From positions 1,847,001 to 1,911,000 of the forward strand of contig CAHIKZ030001813.1 of the NCBI GenBank assembly GCA_903632075.3: 64,000 nt of DNA, given 5' to 3'. The notes under the pieces are model-generated. The model was not told the origin of the DNA. It did no database searches and saw only the letters and a program-made list of their open reading frames with translations. The DNA comes from Acanthosepion pharaonis (Eukaryota; Mollusca; Cephalopoda; Sepiida; Sepiidae). The position numbers and the translations under genes were made by a program. Of this stretch, positions 22,190-33,005 are shown in pieces (the first letter of the stretch is position 1; every line of letters begins with the position of its first letter).

Positions 22190-23905
22190 GACGAATAGTG
22201 TACAGTTCCAACTTTCGTAACATTTAATTTAAAAGAGTGCTCAATACAGAGTAGAGAAAGATATTATTTATTTCAGAATATTAAGACAAAAATATATTAA
22301 AACTTGCTACGCAATTGCTATCGTGTTTCAACGCATATCAATGTTTCTCCTCAGGCGATTTAAATTACAAGCGAGTGAACGATTAATTTAATTTCAAAAG
22401 CAAAATACTTCCTCTTTTTTTGAGAAAAAAATAAACTTAAGAGCTTTACCGTGATCAACCAACCTGCGTTAAATTCAAATGAAATTGGTCATGACAGATT
22501 TTTTTTGCGAAACGATCCTAGACATTAGATTAAAGACTGACACAGACGGTTACGTTATTTCGTAAAGTGTATAAAAGACAATCAACATTCCAAAGAAATA
22601 AAAGCGGAGTGGGTAATTTAACCTAAGGCTAACTAGTTATATGCTTTGTGAGTTTTCTACATAAAATTTTACGTAGTTGATAAATAAGAGACATCTTTAA
22701 GAAACTAGTAAATAATTTAAACGTATAGAAAATGTTGGCAAATTAATATGCAACCGTTAAATAAAGAGCATTCATATAAGATGTTAATAATACGAACCAA
22801 TCAATGCAAGATGTCAAAAATACTAACTAAATACATGTACATCCATATAAAGTGTTAATAATACTAACAGGAGATAATTACAGAAATATATTAAATATAA
22901 ATTAATCTTAAAAATAGAAAAAAGCAGCCATGCAATGTGCATCGTAGTACGTCTACTAAAAATATAAGAAAAAGCATTATCAAATACCAAAGTCAGCTAA
23001 ATAGCACGGTAAAGGGCAAGTATGCCTACAATTTACAGTTAATTCACTTTGATTTAATAAGCAGTTTTTAGTAAAAAAAAATCGATAATTTCCAATTTTT
23101 CAGGTAAACACAAAAAACAGGGTTCATATAAAGATCTAAATGTTCTAGATATTTAAAAAAATAGATTTTACCATGGGTGTTTTATTGGCATCTTTTAAAC
23201 TCCAAAAAGATATAGAAAGTCTTATTTCTATAAGTACTATTGGTGAAATACAAGATATGCTGATACAACCTAGACTTAAAACAATTCTTACTACTACCAA
23301 TATAGAATTTTTCAACAGTCGGATTCTCTATTGCAGAAATAGTACTTAGATAAACAAGAGATTTAGTTAAGCATTGGTTTGGCAATGGGCATTGGTCAGA
23401 ATTCCTACAATTCCATTGGTTAGTATTATCAATAGTATTTATCTTGGAACATACATTATGATCCAAATTTTTAAATTGATTTAAAATTTCATTATTGTGT
23501 AACTTTATAAGCTTCTCAAGATTATCGGTGCAGTTATAACTTTTAATGTGTTTCTGTTAAATATTTTACTAAGATCGTTACTTTTAGGGAAATTTTTAAC
23601 AATTAAATGAAGGAACTTCTGTCCCAACTTAGTACTGAGCAATTGGTTAAATGGGGGTGTATACCAAATGATTTTCCAATTTCTATTTCTTTTCTTTAGA
23701 CCAACATCATCATATTTTCTATACATGATTTAAGTGTATATGTAACCACTATTCTTTAAAACAGTATTCTAAATTCCGCTATATTAATGAATCACCTCTT
23801 TGTCTGATGATTTGTTGCTGATCCTATGTTCTGAAGACGAAGGTATATGTTTGATTACAGATGGAGGGTGGCTAGAATTGTGGTGAATATATATTTATTG
23901 GCATT
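22190..23905 (-). pseudogene. Penelope-like element copy 1 (RT C-terminus, GIY-YIG, 3' end)
   Basis: Reading on the minus strand from about 23905, frames show SHPPSVIKHIPSSSEHRI, then WKIIWYTPPFNQLLSTKLG, then IFNRNTLKV. These are the PLE reverse transcriptase thumb motifs (HPP.IIKNIP..I..RLS; IIWFNPP). A linker with C.NSDQCPLPNQC leads to VEKFYIGSSKNCFKSR and YQH, the GIY-YIG endonuclease. Stops and a frameshift break the frame, and the RT catalytic part is absent (5' truncation). About 1 kb of 3' sequence follows, with a hammerhead-like core (22354-22324), ending at (TA)n. Copy 2 at 33003 is in opposite orientation. Confidence 0.88.
22324..22356 (-). ncRNA. Hammerhead-like core in PLE 3' region
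   Basis: Minus strand: CUGAGGA (22354-22348), which fits CUGANGA, then about 18 nt with a weak stem, then GAAAC (22328-22324). The matching stretch of copy 2 (about 34525-34560) keeps GAAAC but has lost CUGA. Stem I is at most 2-3 pairs here. It is a decayed motif, placed about 125 nt before the element end. Confidence 0.45.
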
Positions 23906-23954
23906 ATTTTTCATATAAGGTTAGGGTGACGTTGTTTTTTACTTTAATTTCCAG

Positions 23955-23956
<2 letters not shown>

Positions 23957-23987
<31 letters not shown>
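23957..23987. repeat. (TA)n microsatellite
   Basis: About 30 bases of TA, close to the truncated 5' side of PLE copy 1. Confidence 0.95.
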
Positions 23988-23988
<1 letters not shown>

Positions 23989-24290
23989 TGGAATTTGAAG
24001 GATTGAAACTTCACCCGACAGATAGAATGTAAGATTATAGGTAAATTCCAAAACCCTAACAGCTTCAGAAAACATGTAATTTGTGAAAAAAAAAAATTAA
24101 ACTAATTGAATATAAAAATACTAGTCAGCTATTGTGACAAAGAAAGACAATCATATTTAAATGTCACCATAAAAATAGATTTAAATTATCTTTTATACAG
24201 AATTTTATTTTGCTTTTATTTTGCATTCGTGCAATAATTTTTCATTATTGAAAGTTATGTTTTGACTTATGTATATGTATGTTTTGTGTG
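23988..24290. other. Unannotated AT-rich DNA
   Basis: Nothing recognised. Confidence 0.6.
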
Positions 24291-24333
24291 TTTATATATA
24301 TATATATGTGTGTGTGTGTATGAGTGCATGTGT

Positions 24334-24400
<67 letters not shown>

Positions 24401-24622
24401 TATATATGTATGTATATATATGTATGAGTGTATGCTGATATATCTGTATATATGTATGAACGTGTGTGTATGTCTGTGTGTGTGTGTATATATATATATA
24501 TACATATGTATGTATATGAGTGCATTACATATGGGTATATATGTGTATTATTGTGTATGCATATATGTACATATAATGGGATGTGTATGTATATATATAT
24601 AAGAATTTATGTATATATTATT
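24291..24622. repeat. Complex TA/TG/TATG microsatellite block
   Basis: Alternating TA, TG and TATG/TGTA runs for about 330 bases. The long open frames here are only repeat translations (alternating I/Y, H/T). Confidence 0.95.
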
Positions 24623-25457
24623 ACATCTAACCACTAGAAAACCCGGAATTATCACCATAAAATGACTTTTACCAATAAGCAACATGCAAATGCCATGTAA
24701 CTCTCAAAATTTTCCTGGGATATTAAAACAGATGACTATACACCGGTAGTAAATTGGAATTTCGTCGCCAAATCTGCACCGTTTTCCGGCTGAGGCGACC
24801 TATGTAACCTGTACTTGCCGGAAAATATATTCATTCTCAAAAATATTAATGACCGAAATCTACTTAAAAAACGTCATAAACTTAGGATAGCCTGTATTCA
24901 CTAGAAGAAAACTCTCCTTAAGTAGTTTTAATTCTGAATAGATCAAATATCATACCCATTACATATTTATGCTACATCTTGATTAACTCCTTAAACCATT
25001 TAAGCGTCTATTAATACGTAAAGACCTTCACGGCGTTCCTCTTTTCTTATTTAAACTTTAAGCTTGCATCTTGTTTCCAATATCCCCTATCTACAGTCTA
25101 CATTTTGAATTTATACCCCAATAATATAAGTTTATATTAACTTTGAGCTTTGAATCTGTGTTTAATTTAGCGCTAATCCCATGAGACCTAATATTAAAAA
25201 TAACAACTGTAATAATTTTTTCATTCACATGTTCGTACCTGATGACTTGGAAAACGATGAAACTTTAAGTTGCACTACAAAAGTAGTAAAAATATTAATT
25301 GATATATACTTCTTAGCAAGTTCTAGCTACATTGACCACTGTTTTATTTACACCTTACATTAAATTTAGTAAATATTTATTCGTTTATCTGTGTATGCAC
25401 GCTACAGCACGTATATACAGTGCTCTAATATCTAATTATTTGGTTTATATCTACACT
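24623..25457. other. Unannotated DNA
   Basis: An inverted repeat TTTTCCGGC...GCCGGAAAA spans about 24781-24826. Nothing else is recognised. Confidence 0.55.

Positions 25458-25538
<81 letters not shown>
25458..25538. repeat. (TATC)n(TA)n microsatellite
   Basis: About eleven TATC units, then TA. Confidence 0.97.
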
Positions 25539-25546
<8 letters not shown>

Positions 25547-26214
25547 GGGGTTAATAAACTGCCTCACGGCGATCTGACTAATAATCTGTCTGATATTATT
25601 GCTGAATCATGAAAGTGCATTTCATTATAAGTAAAATCATAAGTTTTCGAATAGTTGAAAGTTGCCATTTGAAATGTAACTCGAAAGAAACGGGTTTCAG
25701 TTACAGCTTCTCACTAAGTAAATTTCTTCTGCTCTCTTCTCACGAAAATAGGAGACATCATACTATCCATCGAAAATTCAATTTTCAGTTAAAAAAAAGA
25801 AGAAGAAGTTATGTGACTTTCCATGCACAACGAACTTTGTGTAACGCCTGAAAATGCGTTGAAATGATCACAGGACAATTTTTCTAATTTTTTTTTCTAA
25901 GCATTTATTTTTTTTTTATTTTGTTAGTATAATGAAACTAAATCAGCCAGCTGCGTGACCAGACTGTAATGGCATTCAATGTGTAAACGCGAGTACACAG
26001 ACACACACATCTGCTTATATGTATATAATTATATAGATAAATGTGTGTATAGACATATCAAACTATACATACATAACATATTTTCGTATATACTGTAAAT
26101 ATTTCAAAGTATAACTATGAAGGAATATTTGCTCTTTTCACCCATCGTGATTCTATCACCGTATTGACGTACATACATACATACATACATACACATATTT
26201 TTAAAATGACGTTC
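25539..26214. other. Mostly unannotated; possible PLE 3' trace near 25845
   Basis: GCCTGAAAATGCGTTGAAAT at 25846-25865 resembles the PLE 3' region near 22330-22355 with a deletion. A (CATA)n run lies at about 26170-26192. Nothing else is recognised. Confidence 0.4.
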
Positions 26215-26465
26215 GATCCCTGTATATGACGATAAACTATATCCGACAGCAAGGGCCTGTGATCGAAAGATTGGAGATTTTGAGGAGCGTGAAACCACAT
26301 TTTAATTATTGCTCTTCCCTGATCCTCCCTGAACCGAGGTAGTAGCATCTGCCAGGGTCCTAGCTATGGACACATATTGAACCTCTAAACAAAAACATTA
26401 TGAAAGTATAAAAATATATTTCTATAGTAAAAATACCAGCAATATATTTTTATATAGAAAAGACC
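26215..26465 (+). mobile_element. Dispersed repeat R, copy 1
   Basis: Shares with 31405-31620 the ordered strings TATGACGATAAA, ATCCGACA, GGCCTGTGAT, GGTCCTAGCTATG (copy 2: GGTCTCAGCTATG) and a 3' part with GTAAAAATAC.AGCAATA. It is about 240 bp, probably a SINE; a head type cannot be assigned. Confidence 0.65.
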
Positions 26466-26559
26466 AACAATATATATTTATAGTGAAATGATGAATAATA
26501 CATTTTGAAAGCATAATAAACAAAAATACATCTTCAGAGTCTGTCTATATTTCTGGGAT

Positions 26560-26665
26560 GAGGTATTATGTACAGTATTTACATTAGTCGGACTATTGTC
26601 CTCATCTTTGTCGCCATATTTGTCACAACGTTTCGGCCGTTGTATGCTCCGGCCTTCTTCAGGTG
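26560..26665 (-). mobile_element. F4 hammerhead-like unit
   Basis: Minus strand: hammerhead-like motif followed by GACAAAGATGAGGACAATAG and TCCGACTAATGTAAATACTG. The downstream part recurs at 51300-51340 (with motif), 1525-1575 and 9905-9985 (without motif). Confidence 0.6.
26624..26665 (-). ncRNA. Hammerhead-like motif, family F4
   Basis: Minus strand: CAC (26665-26663) pairs with GUG (26626-26624). The core is CUGAAGA (26662-26656), then an extra A, stem II GGCCG/CGGCC (5 bp), GAA, stem III ACGU and an unpaired U. All core positions fit except the additional base before stem II. Stem I is only three pairs. Confidence 0.55.
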
Positions 26666-26734
26666 GTTGGAATTTCGAACTGAACCCTTTATTTCGATCA
26701 CTGGGGTAGACTGTTCTAGTTCCATCGTGCCATG

Positions 26735-26949
26735 TTTGATGGATGTCAGTTATCATTTATCTCCCTACTAATTTTCCCTCTGAAAGTTCTGCACTGCCTT
26801 AACCGGGTATTGAACTCACATTCTTTGGGTCTGTTGGTTAGATCCGGTGACAGACCCAAAGAATGTGAGTTCAATACCCGGTTAAGGCAGTGGAGAACTT
26901 TCACAGGGAAAATTAACAGGAGATAACTGATAACTGGACATCCATCAAA
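26735..26949. mobile_element. Palindromic tRNA-like SINE pair, 99-bp arms
   Basis: Arms 26735-26833 and 26851-26949 are inverted copies with only a handful of differences, separated by 17 bp. The right arm contains GAGTTCAATACCC, a B-box-like string, and the spacer TTGGTTAGATCCGG resembles an A box. This suggests two head-to-head SINE heads. ACATCCATCAAATATCA is tandemly doubled at its right edge. Confidence 0.85.
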
Positions 26950-26966
26950 TATCAAAGACATCCATC

Positions 26967-27745
26967 AAATATCACAAGACACTTTTTCGGTATTTGTTGT
27001 CTATAGAAAGGCATTAAATTCGGTTAAACACTTAGCGGTTTTCAACTCATGACGAGAGTAGACAGTCAATGAGAATACTGTAAAAGTTGTAAAAAATATA
27101 TACGATAACAGCTGGGCAATAATTTTACTCCCCAAAGACACAAGATATATAACGACTGTAATAAGGTGACACAATAGAAACTGATTTTGTTTTGTGCATG
27201 CCATAAAAAGTATCTCCAGGAGAATGAGAATAAAAAAATACAGAGAATATTTGAAACTGAAGTTATTTTGTTAATATAAGAAGCTATCGATTAGTTACAA
27301 AAGATACTGTATTCAATTATTTCAGTATAGTTCAAGACGAACTGAAATAAAAGAAAAGTAATGTTCAAATAAAATTGGTTCTTTTTGGAACAGACAATTG
27401 AGAGGATGATTTCCCGATAACTGCAATCTTAATTGTTTTAAATCTGTTAACAACCGTTAACCATACTATATATTCTCCTAATTTGCACTTATAATACTCC
27501 TCCTACGTCCATGAAACAACCTTATTCAGTAACGCTCTACCTTGTGTGGCTCTTGGGCTTTGTCAAGGGTGAAAACTTAGTCTAGATCGGGAAGAATTCC
27601 TGTAAAACAATAACTTAAAGCTAGCAATATATTTCGTAAATAAATAATGGCTGGTTGGATAGATTGGTTTGCTTTTTATTAAACATTTGCAGTTCATTTA
27701 AAACAAGAAAATATCTTTAGATTGGAAAAATTCTTTTTGTTGACA
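26967..27745. other. Unannotated AT-rich DNA
   Basis: Nothing recognised. Confidence 0.6.
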
Positions 27746-27894
27746 ATAATGATTTATTGATAGAAGTCACACTACGTAATCCATACTTAGGTAGAAAAGC
27801 GTATGTCCTCTTAATTATTTATAACGTACCTGACTTGAATTGGAACTCGGCTCTACGACTTCCAATTAAGAGTCGTTATCCATCACACCCCCCG

Positions 27895-28202
27895 TGTTAG
27901 ACATTTTCATGACGGTCGTCCTCGAGTATAGAATCCAGAGGTTGGCAGTGAATATTTCGGAGACAGTAGGAAAGCGTAGTGGAGGTTCTCAGTGGATATC
28001 ACAACAGAGTGTAGTTCATCCTTCTCCTGGTCGCCTTTGGTCCTTCCGGTAGACGAAACAAGATGGCCGCCTTTATACACGACGAATACAGTGTTGTGCG
28101 GCTTCGGATTGGTCAACCTTCCATTGGTCGACTATAAAGGGAAATAAGTCATTCTGACTCGCTCACTAGTTATAGGCATTATATACCCAAAAAACCGTAA
28201 CA
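27895..28202 (+). mobile_element. Solo LTR with duplicated target
   Basis: Begins TGTTAG and ends CGTAACA (TGTTA/TAACA termini, as in LTRs). CCCCCCG directly precedes (27888-27894) and follows (28203-28209) it, as a target-site duplication of up to 7 bp; the C run makes the exact length ambiguous. Inside are two ATTGG boxes (28108, 28123) and TATAAAG (28133), ordered as a plus-strand promoter. No internal retroelement sequence remains. The LTR is not similar to the gypsy repeats at 35768/38113. Confidence 0.82.
28105..28140 (+). promoter_or_regulatory. LTR promoter elements (two inverted CCAAT boxes, TATA box)
   Basis: ATTGG at 28108-28112 and 28123-28127 precede TATAAAG at 28133-28139. Spacing fits an RNA polymerase II core promoter of an LTR. 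Function is inferred only. Confidence 0.5.
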
Positions 28203-28359
28203 CCCCCCGCACACCCGAACTTACAGTACGTGATATTCCCAAGCGGTCACCTATCTAGGTACTGACCAGGCTTGATGTTGCTTAACTTCGCAAAATGATT
28301 TTTCAACGTATATAAGGCCGTAAGCCAACGATTTGGTTGTTTATCTGGAATGGATAGAC

Positions 28360-28515
28360 AACAATCACGTAGACCAATCACCAGGTAGAAACAGGCAACC
28401 AATCACGTAGACAAAACATCACGTAGACCAATCATCATGTAGACTAACATCAAAAACAACCAATCAAGTAGACATAGATAACCAATCACGTAAACCAATC
28501 ATCATGTAGATTTAA
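28360..28515. repeat. Minisatellite of ACCAATCACGTAG-type units
   Basis: About ten imperfect copies of (A)CCAATCA(C/T)GTAGA with variable spacers of 0-15 bases. It lies just beyond the 5S-like head of the SINE. Confidence 0.85.
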
Positions 28516-30670
28516 ATAGGGAATGCGATAGCTACTTGAGTGTTTTTGGAAATGGTTCCGTGTCATCCGTGCATGATGGATTGTGTTATCTTGATTAAAC
28601 AAAGCGTATCAAGTGGAAGGTAAGGTAATCATAAAGGTGTGAAAATGCAACTAGGTGCATACTTGCGGTTTCCTCCATATATGAACTCGACCGTCTGCTC
28701 CAAAGAGCTACAAGCATAACACGTTTGACTAAGCAACACGCCACTATTCTTCTGCAGAACAATTATAATATTCTCTGGAGTGGTGTCAAGAATGATACGT
28801 TGTTGGCTGACAAAAAGTCACATGGAAATCTGTATATTATGTACACTTCCTACGCTGTTAGTTTAATCAATATGAGACTAGAATTAGGAAGGTCACTATC
28901 CTTGCTTTTCCTCGGCATCCATTTTGTTGCATCAAACTGTTGGGCTTTTCTTTTAAACAACACGTTTTAATGAGATATTTTTGCATTTTGTAAGAGGTGA
29001 ACTTTCAGAACAAGAATAAAGAAAAGAAAAAGAGAAGAATAAACACTTAACTATATAGATTTTTTTATACAACAGTATCATATTTTGTTTTCCTTGATAA
29101 AACTACAACATGTTTTAATTACTGCTTTACAAATTCTTGACATTCTTTCCAACAATTTTTTTTTAAAATAAAAGTAAAGCTCAGACGATTCCACGTATAA
29201 TTTTGCAATTGAAAAAGCTCACTCTCACTTTTGGATATTCTCTTCTATACAGTTTTTCCCGTAATAATTCAATAAGAGAGAGGTCTGCCAAGTTATAATT
29301 TCCACAATTCTGTCCCTTTTCCAAGGTAATTTTGACATAATTTACAACGGTATTTTGGATTGTTGTCTTGTTGAAAGGTGATTTTTTTCCAGTTATGAGT
29401 AAACCGGATAATATAACATGTCTTTGTGAAATCAAATGATATTTTACTTTTACCATGATTCCTTTGACCTGAATCAAATCTCCACCCTTTTTTAATCTCA
29501 AAAATCTACTGAAGGGTTAATAGTGAAAACAAAATGTAATGTTTCTCATACAAAATATTCATAATTTAGCAAAAAGTATTATAGAGGGATGAAGCCATAT
29601 TTGGTAATAAAAGAAAACAGGTGAAAGACTGAAAAATAAAAAACAACTACACAGTAGTTAGTTAAATTTTATCTTTTATTTTAAAAAAATATTTAATTTT
29701 AAAGTGTTTTTAGTGATGCTGGTTTGTACTAAACTATTTGCCTGTACTATATCCATATTGGGTATAGAGCATGATTTCGAAAGTTTGCGTATCATTTGAA
29801 TATATACACTGCCACAAATTATTATACAAGCGAATACTTTCAAAATTAATTTGTTTTTAACCAACCTGTATAGATAAAATTTTAGCGATAAATCGATTTA
29901 ATAAATATACTATGTGGCTTTCTGCTTATAATATATGCTACATTAGTAATATTTACGATCATTTATTTAGTTTTTTACATTGTATTATATAAAATCGACG
30001 ATGGTTGATCATGTTACAAATAAATATTTATATTAATACAGTTAAACTTTTTCATTAGCGCTATATAAATATTTTCGTGGCTTGTATAAAATTTTAAAAA
30101 ATGAAACAAAATAGTATAATGATATTGAGATGTAGAAACACACATTTGGAAATAGCAAGGAAAAAATGAATTCATAGAATAATAGAAAACAAGAACAAGA
30201 AAATTTGGCTTTAAAATGTGACACAAACAGGAAATTGAGAAAAAAATATAAAAGGGAATAACAAATATAGATTCAGTAGAAGGAAACGTTGCTGTTGTTA
30301 ATGTAAAGTGAAAGAAAAGATAGTTACGTTCAAACGATTAAATTCACGAACCTTGTCTAAAGAAGGGAAGCAACCGAACGACAACCTTTAAGTATACAGT
30401 ACAGACAAAAATATGTCAGTATTACGGAGAAGTACACAAGACTTCGTTTCCCAATAGTAATTATTTGTGATGAATTTTGGACTATATTGGATTGACATAA
30501 TAGCTGGACGATGTAAAGAATATTATGGAAATTATTAACCAATACAACAAAGTAGAGGAAGTTGCAATAATTTGAGTGTATAGTTTCAAGATAAGAAATT
30601 ATAATTCCCTCGAATATTGATGATGGTGTAAATATAAATACAAGGAATGCTTGTGGTCTTAAACAAGACG
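28516..30670. other. Unannotated AT-rich DNA
   Basis: The largest open frames (minus 29501-29181, plus 28725-28970) show no domain or coding context. No repeat family is recognised. Confidence 0.5.
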
Positions 30671-30679
30671 TTTTTGATT

Positions 30680-30880
30680 ACCCGAGGTCATAACTGATCA
30701 GTTTTAATCTAAAGTGAATATTTACACAAGAACAATTCCTTCACATTCTGCAAAACTGTCTATTGCCCACCTTGCCAAAAAAATTTTAAAGACCAGATTA
30801 ATGGAATGGACTGTTCATGTCCAGATATTAATCCCAATGAAAATGTATACTGTATAATTAAATGAGTTATATATAAGAAC
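30680..30880 (+). pseudogene. Tc1/mariner transposase C-terminal relic
   Basis: Plus-strand frames show HSAKLSIAHLAKKI and then, after a shift, CPDINPNENVY. This corresponds to the Tc1 DDE end (usual QDN..CH.a..v..fl... then .SPDLNPIEN.W). The second catalytic aspartate block is lost, and a frameshift separates the parts. The N-terminal half is not recognised upstream. Confidence 0.68.
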
Positions 30881-31215
30881 ATGGGCGCTTGTCCGAGTGG
30901 TTAGAACGTTCGGTTTCTTACCATGAGAACCGGGGTGCGGCACCTTTGTAAAGTGCCTGAAAACCATGCCGCAGGTTGCCCCAAGCGTTGTGAGTAAAAT
31001 TGGGTAGCTGTTCTAGCACGAAATCACAAGTCATCGTGACCGAGGGTTTGAGTGTGCTGGCCTTGTTCAGATTGTTGATGACTCTAGATAACGCACTGTC
31101 TGTAACTAAGATCTGCTCAGCATGATGGGTGAGAACAAGCACAAATGCGCCTGAACGAACGTCTGCAATAAGAATTGGCTAGCCTTGAAATTATTATTAT
31201 TATTATTATTATTAT
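30881..31215 (+). mobile_element. SINE with tRNA-Leu/Ser-like head and (ATT)n tail
   Basis: The head at 30887-30945 contains CTTGTCCGAGTGGTTAGAAC, very close to the D-arm and A box of leucine/serine tRNAs. The expected B box is not convincing. The body includes CACGAAATCACAAGTCATCG and AAGATCTGCTCAGCATGATG and ends in (ATT)n at 31191-31215. Body copies lie at 61440-61665 and 62690-62825. Confidence 0.78.
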
Positions 31216-31404
31216 ATAAAAACAGAAAATTATATTCAAACAACGAAGATGTATGCAATACATTAACTCTCAAAAGTCTAAAAATAAAAACATTTCATAG
31301 GAAGTCACAGAATATCACCTTGACATGTAAAAAATAAAATACTTTGTTAAAGTATATGGTATAATGTGTTACCCACATATATATTTGCTGGTCTATAATC
31401 CTTG

Positions 31405-31620
31405 GATCGTGCTGGGTATGACGATAAAGTGCATCCGACAAGGCCTGTGATTAGGAGGTTTTTAGAACTACCACTTAATTGCTGTTGTTCCCAGGTTCAT
31501 CTGACTCGGGGTCTCAGCTATGTGTAAATTGTTAAAACTCCAAAATGGGGTCAAAATACTGTGAAAGTTTAAAAACAGACTTTTATCGTAAAAATACTAG
31601 CAATACATATTTGAAAAAAA
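31405..31620 (+). mobile_element. Dispersed repeat R, copy 2
   Basis: Matches 26215-26465 in order and orientation with numerous substitutions and small gaps. Confidence 0.65.
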
Positions 31621-32635
31621 ATGCCGTCAATACATTTGACTCACGATGAAAATCCTCTTTACAAAACTACTTCAATGAAGCCTGATCTCCAAACTTATTT
31701 CTTACAAAGAATATATATTCTAGTCATAAGAACCTATCCTAAGAAACTAGGCGGCATTGAGATTGTTAAGTCGTAAAACAAAATAAATCAAACCAAACTA
31801 TAATAGTTGGACCTATTATTTATATGTTAGCGATGTAAAATATGTACTTATAATTTATCTAATATGTATAATACTGATATCCATGTCCTGTCTATTTAAA
31901 AAACGGAAGCTCCTTTTTCCGTATGTTAAATTTGCCTTTAATATGTTAAATGGCATATAAAATGGCAAATCAATCAGAACCGATGGGCAATTTCAGAATA
32001 TAACACAAAGCTAATGCGTATTCAAGACAAATGTAAATCAAATGGAATGACCCATTTTACGCGAAGATCATATTCCTCTTCCACTTAGATGAACATAAAA
32101 GAGTAAAAAGAAATTGTTCAGTTGATTCACTTTCAAACAAGTGCGATTGATTGAGTCCGTTTGATGCTTATCAATTCTGTATGTTATTTAAAACCGAAAC
32201 ATATTTTGAACTGTAAGAATAATTATATTTTGCGCGTAAATATTGCATTAACATTTGTTTTTAGAATAACAGTGATTGTTGTAGACACTGGGCCTTCTAT
32301 TCAGAACATAACTGGTTGGAGGGAATCGATGATTTATACTTTTCCTAAGGTTATTTGTATATAAATAAAAGTAACAAACCTGATCGGAATTAGAACATGA
32401 TTTCCCATTCCGAGACTTTATTCATCACACACACACACACACACTGAACGAGTGCAAAAGATATGGAACAATATATCGCGCGGTGTTATTCTCCATCAAT
32501 ACGATCGTATGCATGTGTGGTACACACTTCGGTTAACGACCATAGAAGGTAGGAATAGATATATTGATATATCTTCCAATAAACAATTCTCTCAAGTTTA
32601 TGAACAAACGTGGAGGTTTATCCCCTGTTTCCTGT
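31621..32635. other. Unannotated AT-rich DNA
   Basis: Contains a short (CA)n at 32427-32445. Nothing else is recognised. Confidence 0.6.
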
Positions 32636-32748
32636 TTAATATTGAATTTCCGGTTCCTTCTAAAGTCTTTTCAATCTCTTTTACTCCCAGTAGCACCATG
32701 CGGTTTAGTGGAATTATCGCCTTGCTTGGGGCGAATTGATGTATATCC
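32636..32748 (+). mobile_element. CR1/Jockey-type LINE 3' end fragment
   Basis: CCGGTTCCTTCTAAAGTCTT and the end motif ATTATCGCCTTGCTTGG match the LINE 3' ends at 3115-3200, 11140-11230 and 59395-59475. No coding part remains. Confidence 0.65.
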
Positions 32749-32812
32749 GGTTCGATTACAAGTGATGTACTTTTACTTTGATGTCTGTGCACGAATTGAT
32801 ATATGTTATATT

Positions 32813-32814
<2 letters not shown>

Positions 32815-32871
<57 letters not shown>

Positions 32872-32906
32872 ACTGAAATGTTACTTTTTATAGCGTATTT
32901 TATCCG

Positions 32907-33002
<96 letters not shown>
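32815..33002. repeat. (TA)n, (CA)n(TA)n microsatellites
   Basis: TA at 32815-32868, then (CA)n at 32909-32938 passing into TA at 32939-33002. The last tract touches the truncated 5' end of PLE copy 2. Confidence 0.97.

Positions 33003-33005
<3 letters not shown>

Larger units (their letters stand above)
27746..28332 (-). mobile_element. 5S-tRNA dimeric SINE split by a solo LTR
   Basis: On the minus strand the 5S-like head is at 28330-28215 (GAAGTTAAGCAACATCAAGC, then CCTGGTCAGTACC and GTGACCGCTTGGGAATA). The tRNA-Arg-like part is at 27894-27815 (GTGATGGATAACGACTC, B-box-like GAGTTCCAATTCAAG). The body continues to about 27750. The two halves are separated by a 308-bp insertion. Confidence 0.82.

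Noticed and set aside
23790..23850. CTGATGATTTG and CTGAAGACGAAGG near 23799-23846 as a hammerhead
   Set aside because: No consistent stem II or stem III; the stretch is antisense to PLE coding sequence.
26478..26961. Overlapping frames on both strands at 26478-26961
   Set aside because: They arise from the F4 unit and the 99-bp palindrome, where both strands read almost the same sequence.
28360..28515. CRISPR-like array
   Set aside because: Units are short, imperfect and irregularly spaced, and the context is eukaryotic.
29181..29501. 106-codon minus-strand open frame as a gene
   Set aside because: No recognisable domain, no neighbouring exons or promoter, and an AT-rich composition like the flanks; a chance frame is likelier.
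30886..30960. Possible tRNA-Leu or tRNA-Ser gene
   Set aside because: The D-arm and A box fit, but there is no good anticodon arm, B box or acceptor pairing, and the sequence continues into a repeated SINE body.
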